Positions 1-12,840 of a stretch of 64,000 bases of DNA are shown one piece after another; position 1 is the stretch's first letter, and every line of letters starts with the position of its first letter. The stretch covers positions 1,612,001 through 1,676,000 of the forward strand of contig JAPMAC010000207.1 of assembly GCA_028671895.1 (NCBI GenBank), in the 5' to 3' direction. Origin of the DNA: Oenanthe sinensis (taxonomy: Eukaryota; Streptophyta; Magnoliopsida; Apiales; Apiaceae). The position numbers and the translations under genes are program-made. The notes beneath the pieces are model-generated. The model was not told where the DNA came from, made no database searches, and worked only from the letters and a program-made list of their open reading frames with translations.

Positions 1-2285
1 TTCCAATCTGAGATTGAAGATCATAGAAACAGGGTAGAAGGCTTTTTGAGGGGTATTTAGGAAAAGATGAAGCCTGGTGGCATCTATGGAACTATATCCT
101 CGGAGAAGATGGAGAAATCCTTCAAGGAAATGGTGGAAAACAATGGTGCAATTCATCAAATTTAGACCAAAATCAATAATATGGTGGAGGTTCTGTACAA
201 AAATAGGCATGCAGACAGATTATCTCAAGATGTGCCACTTCATGAGTTAGCTCCTTTCCAAGTGGATATGTTTTATCAGTCCAAAGCTAAAGAAGAAAAA
301 TCTAAAGCTCTCACTGTGGCAAAGCTGAATGAAAAGGTTGATAAATTGACTGATGCTCATACCTCTCTCTCCACCACAGTCTCAGAAGTGGTTTCTAATG
401 TGAACACTCTCAAGAAATAATTTGACACTTCTAGCTCAACACAAAGCACCACTTTTCTCTCAACAATGATTATTCCAAGTCAAATACCTCAAGTGTAAAT
501 ACCAACTCAAATCAAGCTCAGTCACTCATCTTTTCTCCAAAAGCCATAAGATATCAACCCTAAAGGGGATAAGGATAGAAGGGAGGAGATTGAGGAAGAA
601 AAACAAAAATAAATCACGAAAGTTTTGAGGCAGGAGGTACTGAAGCCCAATGCAGATAAAGAATTCATCCAAACCTTGAATGCCATCAAGGCACAAGTTA
701 AAGGAAATCATTGAGACTACATGAAAATTCTTAAAAATGCCATCATCACTGTGAGGGGAGTCAAGGTTGAGCAAAATGGAAAATTATTTAAGGAGCATGT
801 AGTGAAAATGGAATCTAGCTACTTCCAGGTATCAATTGGACTCTTTAGTCAACTCTCCTACACTGAGCTTCAATGCTTGTACAAAGCTATTGAAACAGTG
901 ACTCAGGAAGATGAAGAATTGAAGAAATCTGTTATAGGTCCACTCATACCTATCTCACTTCTTGAAGCCTACTGCAATCCTGATAGAGTAATGTACATGT
1001 CAAAGATAAACAAGTTGGCACACTTCAGGATTCCTCAACATTTAAATCAAGGAAACTGAAGCCAAGTTATGAGTCTAATAGATTTACTTGAGAACAAGCC
1101 TGGTAAGCAAGAAGAAGTTAAAATAATTTTGGAGAAAATGAAGTTGTTCATGAATAATCAAATTTCTGAGTTTTCAAATGAGGAGTTGAAAAAGAAAAAA
1201 AAAAGATGACGAGGACAAAGATGAGGCAAGAAGGACAGGAAGTCTGACTCTAGGAGTGATGAGGGAGGAAAGAAAGATGGTGATGACAAGAAGAAGAGAG
1301 ATGATCCAAACAAAGAAAAAAAATATGAATGAAAGAAGCCAATAAAACAGCAAGTTATTGAAAGTCATGTTAGTGCACCTACCACAACTCAGGGTATTAA
1401 TGTGGCTCCAACAATTTATGAAACTGCTATTATCCCTAAATCCAAATCACCTAGAAGACATCATGTTAAGGTGACTGCCAATAGAGTAATAAAGAGGGAG
1501 ATCAAATGAAGTAATGTCAAGAATCTCAGACCCTGCAGAAAAAATCCTGACAATAAAGTCATTAAGATAAAAATAAAGAATTCTGCTAGCTCTTCTCTAG
1601 TTAGATGTCCAAAATGGATAAAGCAGCTGATTGTTCCTGATAAGGGTCTACCTATCCAACCTATCCAAGAAGAAGTTATAGTTGATAAGGTGAAAATCAA
1701 ATAATGGAAAGCAAATAGGATCTATAAGGTTGAGCTAAGGGACAGGAAGATTTTTTTGACAAATGTTGATGGAGAAGAAATAGAATTCTACCATGATAGC
1801 TCAAAGTCTACTACTCATGATATCAAAAGGGTAATCAACCTTTATGATAAAAGGATCATGGTGAACAAATTGAAGATGGTTGAAATAGATGAATATTTGG
1901 TAAGAAATATCAAAAGAAGATTGGCAAAGTGAAGGAAAGGGAGGAAATGGCAGAAAGGAATATCAAAGTGGATGAGAAGATAGAAAGAAAATCTGAAGAG
2001 CTGAGGAGATTCGAAAAGTGCAGAATTTTCAAAGATCCTGACAGAGTTAAGTTCAAACTCAAAAATTGAGTGATAACAAAAATCATACTCAAATTTGTCA
2101 AAGATTATCTCATACAATCTCTACAAGTTGCAGCTAACATGGGAGAGAATGCAATTTTGATTGAAGAAATTATGGCCACGCAGGAAATTCTTCAAGCCAT
2201 TGAAGAAATCGAAGCCAGAGATAAAAAAGTGAAGAAAGCCAAATATGATCAATTCATGGCAACTCTGAATCAAAATCAAAGGTAG
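1..2285 (+). pseudogene. 3' coding region of a SIRE-type Copia element (decayed)
   Basis: This is the tail of the extra 3' (env-like) coding region that SIRE/Maximus-type Copia elements carry after pol; the rest of the element lies left of the window. Frame 1 reads through 1-420 with stops at 58 and 163, and again at 721-1059, giving a leucine/lysine-rich, coiled-coil-like protein. Another frame is open at 2070-2285. Many stops and frame changes separate these blocks, so no intact protein is made. The assignment rests on position: the remnant ends just before a polypurine tract and LTR, and its Lys/Glu-rich character matches the 3' region of the second Copia element at 20452-22805. The function of such env-like proteins is unknown. 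Individual residues match no family I can name with certainty. Confidence 0.6.
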
Positions 2286-2325
2286 GTTTGATATCTTGTG
2301 ATAATTTGTGAAATTGTCTTTTCCC

Positions 2326-2339
2326 AAATTGGGGGAGAT
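2326..2339 (+). other. Polypurine tract
   Basis: The tract reads AATTGGGGGAGATT and directly precedes the LTR start TGTTGG. It would prime plus-strand DNA synthesis. The same kind of tract precedes the 3' LTR of the second Copia element at 22932-22946. Confidence 0.75.
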
Positions 2340-3583
2340 TGTTGGACCAAATCAAGCTTACTGTATTGAATGTACTTGTCTTGTTATAGCACATGTAGAA
2401 CTCTTGTATTAGATTGGTGACTTAGTGCTTCTAATGTATACTTGCAGATAGAAGCATGTTTCTATTATAAATTCAAATGTATAATTGTAAGTCAAGAACA
2501 AAGATTGATAGAAGATTCAATTCTGGATCTTGCATCAAGCCTGAGAAGACTTCACCAAAATCAGAATTGCAGGATGGAAAATCTTCTAAGTCAAGTGTTC
2601 GATTGAGAAGTCACTCTGGTAAAGAAGTCACATGTGAAATTGGTAGAGAAGTCTCAAAACACTCATTGGCTCAGTATCAAATTGAGAAGTGTCCATTCGA
2701 GAAGTCAAGGAATTAAAGCCATTCGAGAAGTGTCAAAAATGATAACATTCGAGAAGTCCAGAAAACAAATCGAGAAGTAAGTTATTGAACCATTCAAGAA
2801 GTATGAGGAATAGGATTAATCGAGAAGTCTGTGATAATAGATCATTCGAGAAGTCTAGTCCAATCGAGAAGTCAGCAAAGACCAATCGAGAAGTCTTAGA
2901 ACTACTCGATCGAGAAGTCAATATCATGACTTCTAGAAGTGCAATGAAGCTGAGTAATCGAATGATTCAAGAGGCTAAATTCAAGGAGATTTGCAGAAGA
3001 ATGAGACAAGTATTTTTGAAGCTCTGTCATAATCAGGATCATTCAAACCTGTGAAGATAGAGACAAGTCTACAAGAAGCTTGAAAAAAGAACAAGACAAA
3101 GACAGAAGAGTAGAATGCAAATGTGATGTTCTGTTAAATGAAAGTGTTCGCTATAAATAGATAATGTACAATTATAAAGCATTTTTTTGTCTATTTCTAG
3201 TTTTAACTAACTGACTTGTGAGAGCATGTGCCAATGAGACATGTTGTCGATATAGCCTATGCACAACCTCATAAGTCAGTAACAAAAATAAGTTGAATAC
3301 TTTCATTTGTATTCACTCCTTGTATCTTTCAAGAACAAGAAGCTGAGACTCAAAACTAGAATCTTAGATTTGTAGCAATTCATTATAATACAAATTAGAT
3401 TGAAAAGTTAAACTTATGGGTTTGTTATATTTCCGCAATTCTTGAAAAATACTTCAAGTTAACATAAGCTATAAAACCAAGTACTTCATAATCAGTTCAT
3501 CCATCAAAGTAATCTAAAGAAATTCAAAAATTTTAAACCATACATTCAACCCCTGTATAGTTTCTTGTAACTCATTCCTAACA
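2340..3583 (+). mobile_element. 3' LTR of SIRE-type Copia element
   Basis: The LTR starts TGTTGG immediately after a polypurine tract and most likely ends ...CCTAACA near 3583, giving about 1.24 kb. A TATA-like CTATAAATAG lies at 3151-3160. The distal part contains an ATTCAACCCC block like the one near the end of the other Copia LTR (10433, 23453). The partner LTR is outside the window, so the target duplication cannot be tested and the right boundary is approximate. The first half contains a dispersed TCGAGAAGT repeat family. Confidence 0.7.
2595..2925 (+). repeat. Dispersed TCGAGAAGT repeat family inside LTR
   Basis: Nine exact copies of TCGAGAAGT start near 2697, 2723, 2747, 2768, 2819, 2844, 2864, 2884 and 2910. 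At least four one- or two-base variants (ATTGAGAAGT, TAGAGAAGT, TTCAAGAAGT) surround them. All are on the same strand and irregularly spaced at 20-50 bp, so this is not a simple tandem repeat. Confidence 0.85.
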
Positions 3584-4654
3584 AAACATATTGATTTACA
3601 CCTACTAGAGGCACAACTTAAATCATTAAAACATCGAAAAGGGAAATATCGTCCTCTATTTGCTATCCCCGAACCGTACAATGGGTGTAAAACTCCAAGA
3701 CATTTGGTGTAGCACAAAAAACAAGTTTGTCAAATGCACCACTGTAAACACGACTATAATCTTCAAACGCAAAATCTACCAACTTACATTTTCAAACAAA
3801 CTAACACGTATTCCATCTTTAAAGGAGAAGAAAAGGAGAAGTAATGAAAGAATTGATAAATGGGATCAAAGGCTATGTATTAGATGAAAACAGAACTTTA
3901 TCTATATCGCAGTTATCAAAATTGTTGCTTATATTAGCATCTTTATTACTAATATTATCTTTTTAGTAAATATATAAGAGTTGTTGCCGACCTGGATTAT
4001 ATGTGTAGTGGAAATGAATATGAAATATATTTATTGCTTATATTTTCCTGTAACTTATATCTACGAAAGAGTCCAAATCTTTATTCATGGAACAAAGTAA
4101 TGTGTAACCTTTTGAAAGCATCATTTATATGATAGAATAAAACTATTATAGATTATACTATAACACGCATAGGCAACACAACATATAAAATTAAACTTTG
4201 ATATGCATGGCATATGTTCACATGTGGAAATCCCCTATGATGCTATACACATCTAATAATGTCACTCACTTTTAATATCAGTTAATTTGGAAATAATTTC
4301 AATTAATTTTGTTACTCATGGCCAACACCCTAATATATGATGAACTACCGATTATTGAATGAAACAAATACTACGATTTCACAAGGACAAGATCAATGTG
4401 CCTCACAATTACAGTATATTGATCAGTGATATTGTTATCATGATAAGACAAGGAAAACAAAATGTAAATAGCATTGTGAGATAAAGTAGAGTCATGTCAC
4501 CATGAAACGGATAAAGGTACACCTACTAAATTCAAGCTGCTATAATCTAGATGAGAGACCCAACTTATCCACCATGTTTTTTAATTAATGACTCATATTA
4601 GTATAATAGATCTTCAATGCACCTTTATTTAATCAAAAAATGAAGAAGACTTCT
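3584..4654. other. Intergenic, no gene recognised
   Basis: AT-rich sequence without a convincing coding frame. The short frames present have no recognisable motifs. It separates the Copia LTR from the RVT_3-like remnant. Confidence 0.5.
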
Positions 4655-4885
4655 CAACAAAAGTATATAATCTCTTCAATCCAAGAAGCTTCTTCATTCA
4701 GGTGTAGGGGTTGTTTAGCCTTATTATGAGCCACAATGTTGAACTTTCTATTGACATGGGAAATGGACATACTTGGAGTATTTGACAAAAGTCGTATTAT
4801 ATCAGCAATAAAGATCCCCATCTCATTATGATACTCCTCGTCTTGTTTATCGCACGAACCAATGAAAGAGAGTCACTTAAGAGCC
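4655..4885 (-). pseudogene. RVT_3 / RNase H-like domain fragment
   Basis: Reading the minus strand from about 4880 gives a decayed match to the plant RNase H-like domain found in LINE-derived genes. Visible pieces are DSLS near the start, then DEEYHNEMGIFIADI, SMSISHVNRKFNIVAHNKAK, and NEEASWIEE at the end. The HVNR...N.VAH.LAK pattern is diagnostic of the family. Only the last 75 or so residues are present, the catalytic N-terminal acidic residues are missing, and there is no start codon. This is a relic of a non-LTR retroelement or of a domesticated RNase H-like gene. Confidence 0.7.
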
Positions 4886-5129
4886 TCTTTGATAAACTAA
4901 TGGATATTGCCCACTGTAGACCCACTAATATTTAAATATAAATATTTAAAAAATAATTATTTTATAATAATTAAAAAAGTACGAAATCTATAAATTTAAT
5001 AAAGATTCACATGCTAGAATTGTTCTCTATGTGTTTTCATCTTTTGAAAATGATCTATTACATCATCATTAGTACCTTTAGAAAGGGCACTTCTTTTTCT
5101 ATAACTGAAATAGATAATCACTTAAATAA

Positions 5130-7300
5130 TCATCTCCAATTCGATTGCGCAAATCCGACTTCACAAGTTTCAATTTGAAAAGCACTTCTCCACTATTGCA
5201 GTTGCAATGGGAAAAACCAATACAAACTTTAGTAATCGATAAAGTAAAGGATACGAAGATGTTTTTTTGTTTGTACCTTCACTCTAGCAAAATCAGCAAT
5301 ACCATTCCAATGAGCAAATCTTTCATCTTCTTTCACATTATCAATATAGATGACAAGTTCATACTCAATAGCAACCCTCTCCATAGAACTAAAATTATTA
5401 GGATAAAATTCAACTAACCTTATCAACTGTAATGAGTCAAATGCACCAAATGAATCACGTGAATCCAAAGCAGCCATACAAACTAGCAACTCAGAGTTCG
5501 CCTTATTAAAACGATAAAATCTACAAGTTGCATATCCACAATAACATTAAAAATGTCAAAAGAATAATAATGTTCATATGTAATTCTTGTTTTTTGTCAT
5601 CTATTTTTTGGATTAATATATGGATTAGCAGTGTTCAACTTTTCTATACCATGTTTGTCAAATAAAATATATTCTCTAAAAAATGAACCCATCTATCAAG
5701 TCTAAACTTTTGCAATTGTCATTTAGTTGATTTCACCATTGAAATAACATTCAAAATATCTTCATCTTTTCTTTGCAGTGCTTTTGTCAAAGATTTAGTG
5801 AGCCAAAAAATGTGCAACATTAAATGCAAATAAAATACAAAATCAAAGGATGTAAAAACATATTTGAAGACCATTTGCTTGACGTTTTTGTGCATCTTTT
5901 TCACCTTCCTTTTCAACATAGCTAAGCACATCAATAACATCGTGATACAAATCAATCAAACACATAAGTGTTTTGTAATGAGAACTTCAACATGTGTCTC
6001 TAGCTCTAATGAGAGAAAACTCTTGATTTAATCCACACCAAGTTTCCCTTTCACCACATCCTATATTTTTTAACAATCTCTCTCTTTAACTATCTCGAAT
6101 CATATCTGTCTATTTGCAAGAACCACCAACCACATTTATTAAGACTAATATCACGTCAAAAAAACCACCAACGACAAAGTGTTTTTTATAATAGCTAAAA
6201 TAACTAACTAAAGTTGGTGAGTAAAATAATGTACATAGTATGCTGAGCTATTTTATCTCATGATTAAGGTTTTTAACCTATTAAACTCACCATACATATT
6301 GTTTGCACCATCATAACCCTGCCCTCTAATATTTTTCAAACTCAAACAAAATTCAGTAAGTAAAGAATTAATAGTAGATTTAAGAGTCAAAGAAGATGTC
6401 TCTTTCAAATGAACAACAAATCTTTATTTAATTAAATCACGTGTATCATCAACATATCTCAAAACAACAGCCATTTGTTCCTTTTTAGAAACATCACTAG
6501 ACTCATCAACTAACAAAGTAAAAACACTATCACCAATTTTTGCAAGAATCGATTTGAGTATTTCTTGTGCAAAATAGTGAAAAATATCTTTTTGAATCTT
6601 AGGAAACACCAATTGATTATTTCCCAGAACATTTTTTTATGGTAACCTTCCGAACACTTTCATTTTGAATTTGAGTATATTTTATCATTTCTAAAAAATG
6701 ACCTCTATACAAAGAGTTTTCAGACACATCATGGCCACGAAAAGGTAATGCAATATTCAACAAATATCTTGAACATCAATTGAAGCATTTAGTCAAATTC
6801 AATACCCATTCTTCATGATATCACTTTGTTTATGAAAAGCAACAACAATAGATTGATGTTGTTTCATTAGAGTGTCACAATTTTTAACTGCCTTATTATG
6901 AACACTACCAACATCCCCAATATCTTTGTGATATCACTTTGTTTATGAAAATCAACAACAATAGATTGATATTATTTCATTAGAGTGTCACAATTTTTAA
7001 CTGTCGTATTATGAACACTACCAATTACCCTAGTATGAGTTTTAAGTCTCTCCTATATTTTATTACAACCATAAAAACCTTCTAATATAAATGCATCATC
7101 CCCACCTTGCCTTCCAATATGAGCATTAAAAAACTAACAAGGTAAACAAAAGAGTTTATAGTCTTTTATACTATACTTCAATCAATCAAATTTTTCAGAC
7201 CATTTAGGATTAAAGTGTCTCGGTTTATCCCCTATCATCTTGTATGGATATTCATACTCTTCTAGTCTAATAGGACCTCTAAGTATATATGTCTACCTGA
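5130..7300 (-). pseudogene. hAT-type transposase pseudogene (TTF zinc finger / DUF4371 family)
   Basis: The minus strand contains, in the right order, broken pieces of the ZMYM1-like hAT transposase family. Near 7270-7080 is a TTF-type zinc-finger stretch (RLEEYEYPYK, RHFNPKW). At 6612-6424 is the DUF4371 core containing LVDESSDVSKKEQMAVVLRY. At 5955-5719 is the part ending in TKALQRKDEDILN. At 5489-5229 is the region leading into the hAT C-terminal dimerisation domain (TKKH..., then a PLQL..WRSAF stretch). Numerous stops and frameshifts separate the pieces, so it is inactive. A 113-bp tandem duplication lies inside it. Family members cut and paste DNA through a DDE catalytic core. No terminal inverted repeats were identified. 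Confidence 0.8.
6816..7041. repeat. 113-bp tandem duplication in hAT pseudogene
   Basis: The block starting TGATATCACTTTGTTTATGA at 6816 recurs at 6929, with a few substitutions (AAGC/AATC, GATGTTG/GATATTA). Two units lie head to tail. Confidence 0.85.
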
Positions 7301-7887
7301 TTTCATATCATTGATTTGGATAATAATCTAAAATTCATTTTTCGTCTCACACTAGATTTGAACTAGACTAAGACATATTTACATTTTCACTCGAGAATTC
7401 ATTGGTAACGGGTTGAGATGGCTCCGACAATTTCCATTTAAAGCATCTTTGCATTTTAAATCTGTAAATTGTCATAAACAAAAATATTAATAATATTTAA
7501 TCATCCAATTATGATTAAATTATTAATATTTAACAATGAAAAAATTAATTAGTATTATTAATATTTAACTATTAGCAAAATTAGGCATTTAATTTAAGCA
7601 TCATATATTCATTTAGAAAATTAACTAAATTTAGACATAAAATAGAACAATTAAACACTTCAGTTATTTAAACATTTAAGTCTTAATAATTGATAAATAA
7701 AAAATAATGAAAATAACTTACAAGTAAAATGAGAGAGGAGAAATGAAAAGGATTGAGAGGCGAAAGGGAGACTAGAAGCTTCAATGCTTCACCTTCGCGC
7801 AAATCTGCTAAATAGATGCAGAGTCTGAGCGCCACACAGAAAGAAACAGAGAGCGCATATGAACTGGAGAGTTCCTCCAATGAGTGT
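7301..7887. other. Left flank of the large LTR element
   Basis: AT-rich DNA upstream of the hAT pseudogene on its coding strand. I see no supported gene. The last five bases (AGTGT, 7883-7887) form the left target-site duplication of the element that starts at 7888. Confidence 0.5.
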
Positions 7888-10100
7888 TGTGATGCCCTCC
7901 AAATCTGGGGTCTAGATTTGGGGGTCACCAACCAATCACCAACCAACAACAATAATAAAATAATAAACTTGAGGCACACTGGCCCGCCAACAACCAACAA
8001 TAATAACATAATAAATCAGAGGCGTACTGACCCCGCCAACAACTATGGATCGCTAACAGGTTATAGTATGAAATTAAACAGCTGAAACTAAAAGTAAATC
8101 TAAATACTTTATTACAAGCCCACTACTAATCCATAAACTAAAATCCATAAGTCTAGATAGGTTTTATGTCTAGATTCAGTTTTATTACAAGTACTATCTA
8201 TAGACAAACTAAAATAATGGGAGACCCGAGAAGTGAGCTGTTCCAACACCTATCTCTCGCTACACCTGTTAGAACTGCTGGAATGGCTCATACTGATAGT
8301 CTGGCAAGATTTATATAAAAAGCAAGAGTGAGCCAAAGAAATACTCAGCAAGTATATGAACAATTGAAATGTAGTCAATATATGAGATCTGTATAGAGAA
8401 CGGAATATAAAACAGTTTATTATAAAAATTGAATAATAAATAAATCACAGTTTATCTCAACTGAAACAATGCAGTATATCATAAAAATAAACCAACTGCT
8501 CAAAATCAATATATAATAGCCACACAGGCAATATGGACTGAATACTCACAAATAAACAATATTGCTCACTGATCAGATTTCAAAAGCAATACGACCCCTT
8601 TATAGCTCATCGGTATATTTTTATACCCATAGATATAACAAGAATTTCAAAATATATATACCAAAATAGGCAAGTAATATTAGCCTATAGGAAGATGGAT
8701 TGGTTACCATATCCTCCTCAAATGTTGGACTCTTATCTCTGAGCCTCTTACGCTAAAATTTCAATTCAATATATCAACCCAAATAAAATAGAGGTATGCT
8801 TAGTTTCAAATACAAACCATATCCTCGTTATTTACTACGATAACACAAGATATGATGTGTTTATTATAATCAACTTCTAATATTCAGAGTACGAATAATA
8901 AGTAACTCTGATGCAAAGAATAAAACAGGAATCATAAATAGTTCTGAACAATAACTATTTATCATGATATAAATAATCGAAACAATAAAATAAAAGTGTT
9001 TAGGATGATTAAGGAGAAAATACTTGCCTAGTATAGAAACTATCCTAAAATCTGGAAATAGGACGACTACACTGCCCTTTTTCCGTCTCTCAGTATCACC
9101 ATCTAATAATTCATCAATCCGACATTCATGTGGTTGCTACGAGTCTGAACTATCGAGATCGAGTCCGCGTGTCTACTTCTATAGTCAAATATAATATGGT
9201 ACTTTAGTCCTTGAAGTACATCGTTATATTCTACAAGCGTTTATAACTTAATTATACTTATATATTTATCTCAGACATATTCCTATTAACAAGAAAACTC
9301 ACATCAAACCTAACAAACCAATATATTAAATATAAACTCAATTATTAACTAATCCTCAAACAACCAATTAACCCTCGAGACTCAAATATTAAATAACAAT
9401 TAAGCCTCGAGACACGAATATAAATACATAATTAATCCTCGAGACTCAAATATAAATAAACAAGTAATCTTCGAGACTCGTATATAAATAAACAATTAAT
9501 CCTCGAACAAAAGACTTGAATATAAATAAACAATTAATCCTCGAACAAAAGGAATAAAACTAACAATTCTAATTCATACATTAAACCTTATAACGTCTAC
9601 CATCGATGACGTTATCAAATTAAACAATTAAATATAACATTAAACATTTAAAAAAATATTTTTAATCAAATAATACTTGAAATATGAAATAAATATCTTA
9701 TTACAAGAATTTTTTTCAAAATAAGGTCTTTGTAAAATGAACTTTTTCTGGGGTCACAGCCCCTCAAAATCAGTCTCAAACAATACAATCCAACTATACT
9801 AAAATAAAGTAAACAAATTTAACTCACAAAATAAATTATACACATAAACATAAAATTGTCATAAACGGAGAACACGATAATAAAAACCCAAAAATCCAGC
9901 GAACAGGGTTCCTTTCCGGAGTATAAAAACAATCTCTAAAAATCATGAAATTAATATATATAAACTAACATGCCCAAATATTTACAAGCATCAAGTCAGG
10001 ATCTTAAAAGTCTTACTATAAGATCAATTACGGACACCCCACGAGTCTTTTTCGATGGCTAGAAAATATTCTCAGAAAAATCTGAAATTAATTCTCAGAA

Positions 10101-10471
10101 CAACCGACAGAGTTTATCAACAGAGTTTATAAAAGAAGGAAACAAATAAATCAGAATTTGATTTGGATAGTGAAGAAGGAATTCAAATACAATTCTATTA
10201 CCTTGTAGAAGTTATTCTTATCATTATCTGTTTTATAATTGGATTTGTAACTCTGTCTATATAAACACAGAATTAGGTTAAAATTGTAATAGATTCAAGT
10301 CATATATTTCTTATAACCTAGCAGCTCTTAAGAACATTGATTTACTTGAGAGAGTTTTGTATACAGTTGATCATTAATACAAAGTTGTTCATCTTTTACA
10401 TACTTGTGTTGATTATTTGGTACTATTATATTTAACCCCCTTCTATAATAGATTATTTATTTGGGCAAACA
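10101..10471 (+). mobile_element. 5' LTR of Copia element, 5'-truncated
   Basis: It matches the last 370 or so bases of the 3' LTR and ends GGGCAAACA like it. The first 175 or so bases of the LTR are missing. The TATA-like box CTATATAAACAC lies at about 10258-10269, conserved at about 23278 in the other LTR. Confidence 0.85.
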
Positions 10472-10490
10472 ATTGGTATTAGGGCAGGCA
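10472..10490 (+). other. Primer binding site (tRNA-iMet type)
   Basis: ATTGGTATTAGGGCAGGCA follows the LTR end directly. It is a mutated form of the plant initiator-Met primer site TTGGTATCAGAGC, which is seen nearly intact in the LARD-like element at 25497-25510. Confidence 0.8.
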
Positions 10491-10519
10491 ATTAATCAAA
10501 ACTAAAAGATTATATAAAC

Positions 10520-12799
10520 ATGTCTGGAAACAAGTATGAAAGCATCAGAATCTCAATCTTGAAGAAGGCTGAATACCCTACATGGAGGGTAAAGATGATG
10601 ATGTTCTTAGAAGTAACTGATCCTGATTACATAGATAGAATCATTGAAGGTAATACCTCCCAACAGAACTAGTGCCATCAATAATTGTAGAAGGCAAACA
10701 AGTTCCTGAATATTATACTCTGAAGGACAAAAAGGAGTGGACTAATGAAGAAAAACAAGATGTCCTGAAAGATGCAAAGGTGAGGAATATATTGCATAAT
10801 AGTTTAGACTCTGTGATGTCAAATAGAGTAATTGCCTGCAAAACAGCAAAAGAGATCTAGGATGCACTAGAGGTTCAATGTCAAGGAACCAAGGAAATCA
10901 AGAATAATAGAAGATCTGTTCTAATTCAAGAGTATGAATACTATGAGGCTAAGCAGAATGAGTCTCTCACAGATATCTATGACAGATTTCTAACTCTGTT
11001 GGATAACTTGGCTTTGGTGGATAAGGTGTATGACAATGAGGATTAAAACACCAAGTTTCTAAGGGCTCTTCCTGAAGAATGAGATCTACAAACATCTTTA
11101 ATAAGAGATAGGGTTGATTTGGATGAGATGTCTCTAGATGAAGTCTATAGAAGATTGAAAACTCATTATCTGGAATTACAGCAAAAGAAGAATAGGAAAA
11201 GTAGCAAGGAAAAATATGTTGCCTTGAATGTTGAGACTAAAATTGAAGAACCAAAAGAGAAAGCTTTGAAAGTTTCAACAAGAAAAGGAAAGGTTGTAAT
11301 GCTCAAGGAAATCAGTGAATCAGAGTCTGAGACAAACTATGATGCAAACTCTGATGACTCCACAGACTCTGACATGATGGAGATGGTTGCTATGATTGTC
11401 AAAGGCTTCAAGAAGATGAAGTATAGGAAGAACATAAAGCAAGGGAAATTCCAGAAGAAGCATGGAGAATCAAACAAGAAAGACATATTCAGAAAAGAAG
11501 AAGATAGAGATGGAAAATAAAAAACTCTTGACAAATCAAAGGTCAAGTGCTAAAAGTGTAACAAGATGGGGCACTTTGCTACTGAATGCAAAAGCAAGGA
11601 ATCTGGAAAAGCACTAATTACATCAAAGAAAGATTGGATGGATTCCTCAGACTCTGAAGAGGAAACAAATTATGCCCTCATGGCAAACACTGAAGCTCCC
11701 ATCTTAAACTCTGATAAGGTACCAGACTCTATCTTTAACATTGATATTGAAAATATATGTGAATTAAAGTATTTCCTTAGATCTTTGCATGTTAGTTTTA
11801 AATCACAGTCTCTTGAGAATGAAAGATTAAAATCTAAAATACAAACTCTGACTGCTAGAAATGATTTTCTTGAATATGAAAATTCACACATGCTTGGCAC
11901 TAAGAAAGACTGTGAGAATGCTATACACATACAAACTCAGTTAGAAATACAAGTAGAATATTTAAAATATGAGATAGCTAAAGAAAAAGGAACTTTCAGA
12001 GTTTGGACAAACTCTAGCAAGAGAGTCCAACAAATGCTTTCTAACAAGAATTGGACTTCTACCTTAGGTTATGAATCTGACAAGGAAACACACACTAAAA
12101 CACACACAAAAGGAAATTGAGTGAACTTGTAAAATTTATTAGAGCTGGTAATGACAAGAAGAATATCTCTGGTGAATGCTCTAATAATAACAAAGGTAAA
12201 GAAAATAGTGTGTTAGAGAATAAAACAGTGAATATATGATTACCCTCAAAGAAGCAACTTAAGGAAAAGTTGAAGGCAGTCACAAACAAAAACAAACCTT
12301 GAAAAGAAATAGAAATGGCAAAGTAGGAATTTCCAAGGACAATAACTATAAGTATATCACATATGCTCCTAGAAAAACATGTTTTACTTGTGGTAATTCA
12401 AATCACCTTGCTATAGACAGCAAACAAAATAAAAAGAAGGAACCTGGGAGACCTAGTTCAAAGGTTAGAAAACAAACTAGATATAGACCACAAAATTCCT
12501 GTTTTCACTGTGGTAGTCTATGGCATTCAATTTACACATGTAAAGAATATCATAGTTTATATTTCAATTATTATGAATTGTTGCCTCAATTAAATAAAAC
12601 TCATGTCTTTTCTAATCATGCTGTCAAACAAACATATGTGATAAACGCTGATAAAAGAAAAGTAAACTCTGACAGTATAAACTCTGAAAATGCAAACTCT
12701 GTTAACATAAACTCTAATAAAAGTACTTTTGCTGCAAGAGTTAACAAGTTTCAAAAGAAAGGATCCAAACTTGTTTGGGTTCCCAAATCTACTAACTAA
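10520..12799 (+). pseudogene. Copia gag (capsid/nucleocapsid), decayed
   Basis: The start MSGNKYESI is 30 bases after the primer site, followed by YPTWRVKMMMFL, the usual start of Copia gag (UBN2-type capsid). Stops at 10671, 10858, 11044, 11518 and 11551 break it. The 11119-11520 frame is Lys/Glu-rich. 11566-12120 follows a nucleocapsid knuckle whose CKCN..GHF...C pattern is interrupted by the stop at 11551. 12299-12799 holds two more knuckles: CFTCGNSNHLAIDS, which has lost its last Cys, and the complete CFHCGSLWHSIYTC. Asn-Ser repeats at 12660-12720 come from the AAACTCTG octamer. Gag would package the element RNA in cytoplasmic particles; this copy cannot be translated in full. Confidence 0.8.
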
Positions 12800-12840
12800 T
12801 TTGCATTAAATGATTACAGGGAAATAGGAAAAACAACCTA

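Noticed and set aside
7888..10100. Copies at 7888 and 25511 as DNA transposons with TGTGA/TCACA inverted ends
   Set aside because: A tRNA-iMet primer site at 25510, a polypurine tract at 24020 and 5-bp flanks show they are LTRs of one element.
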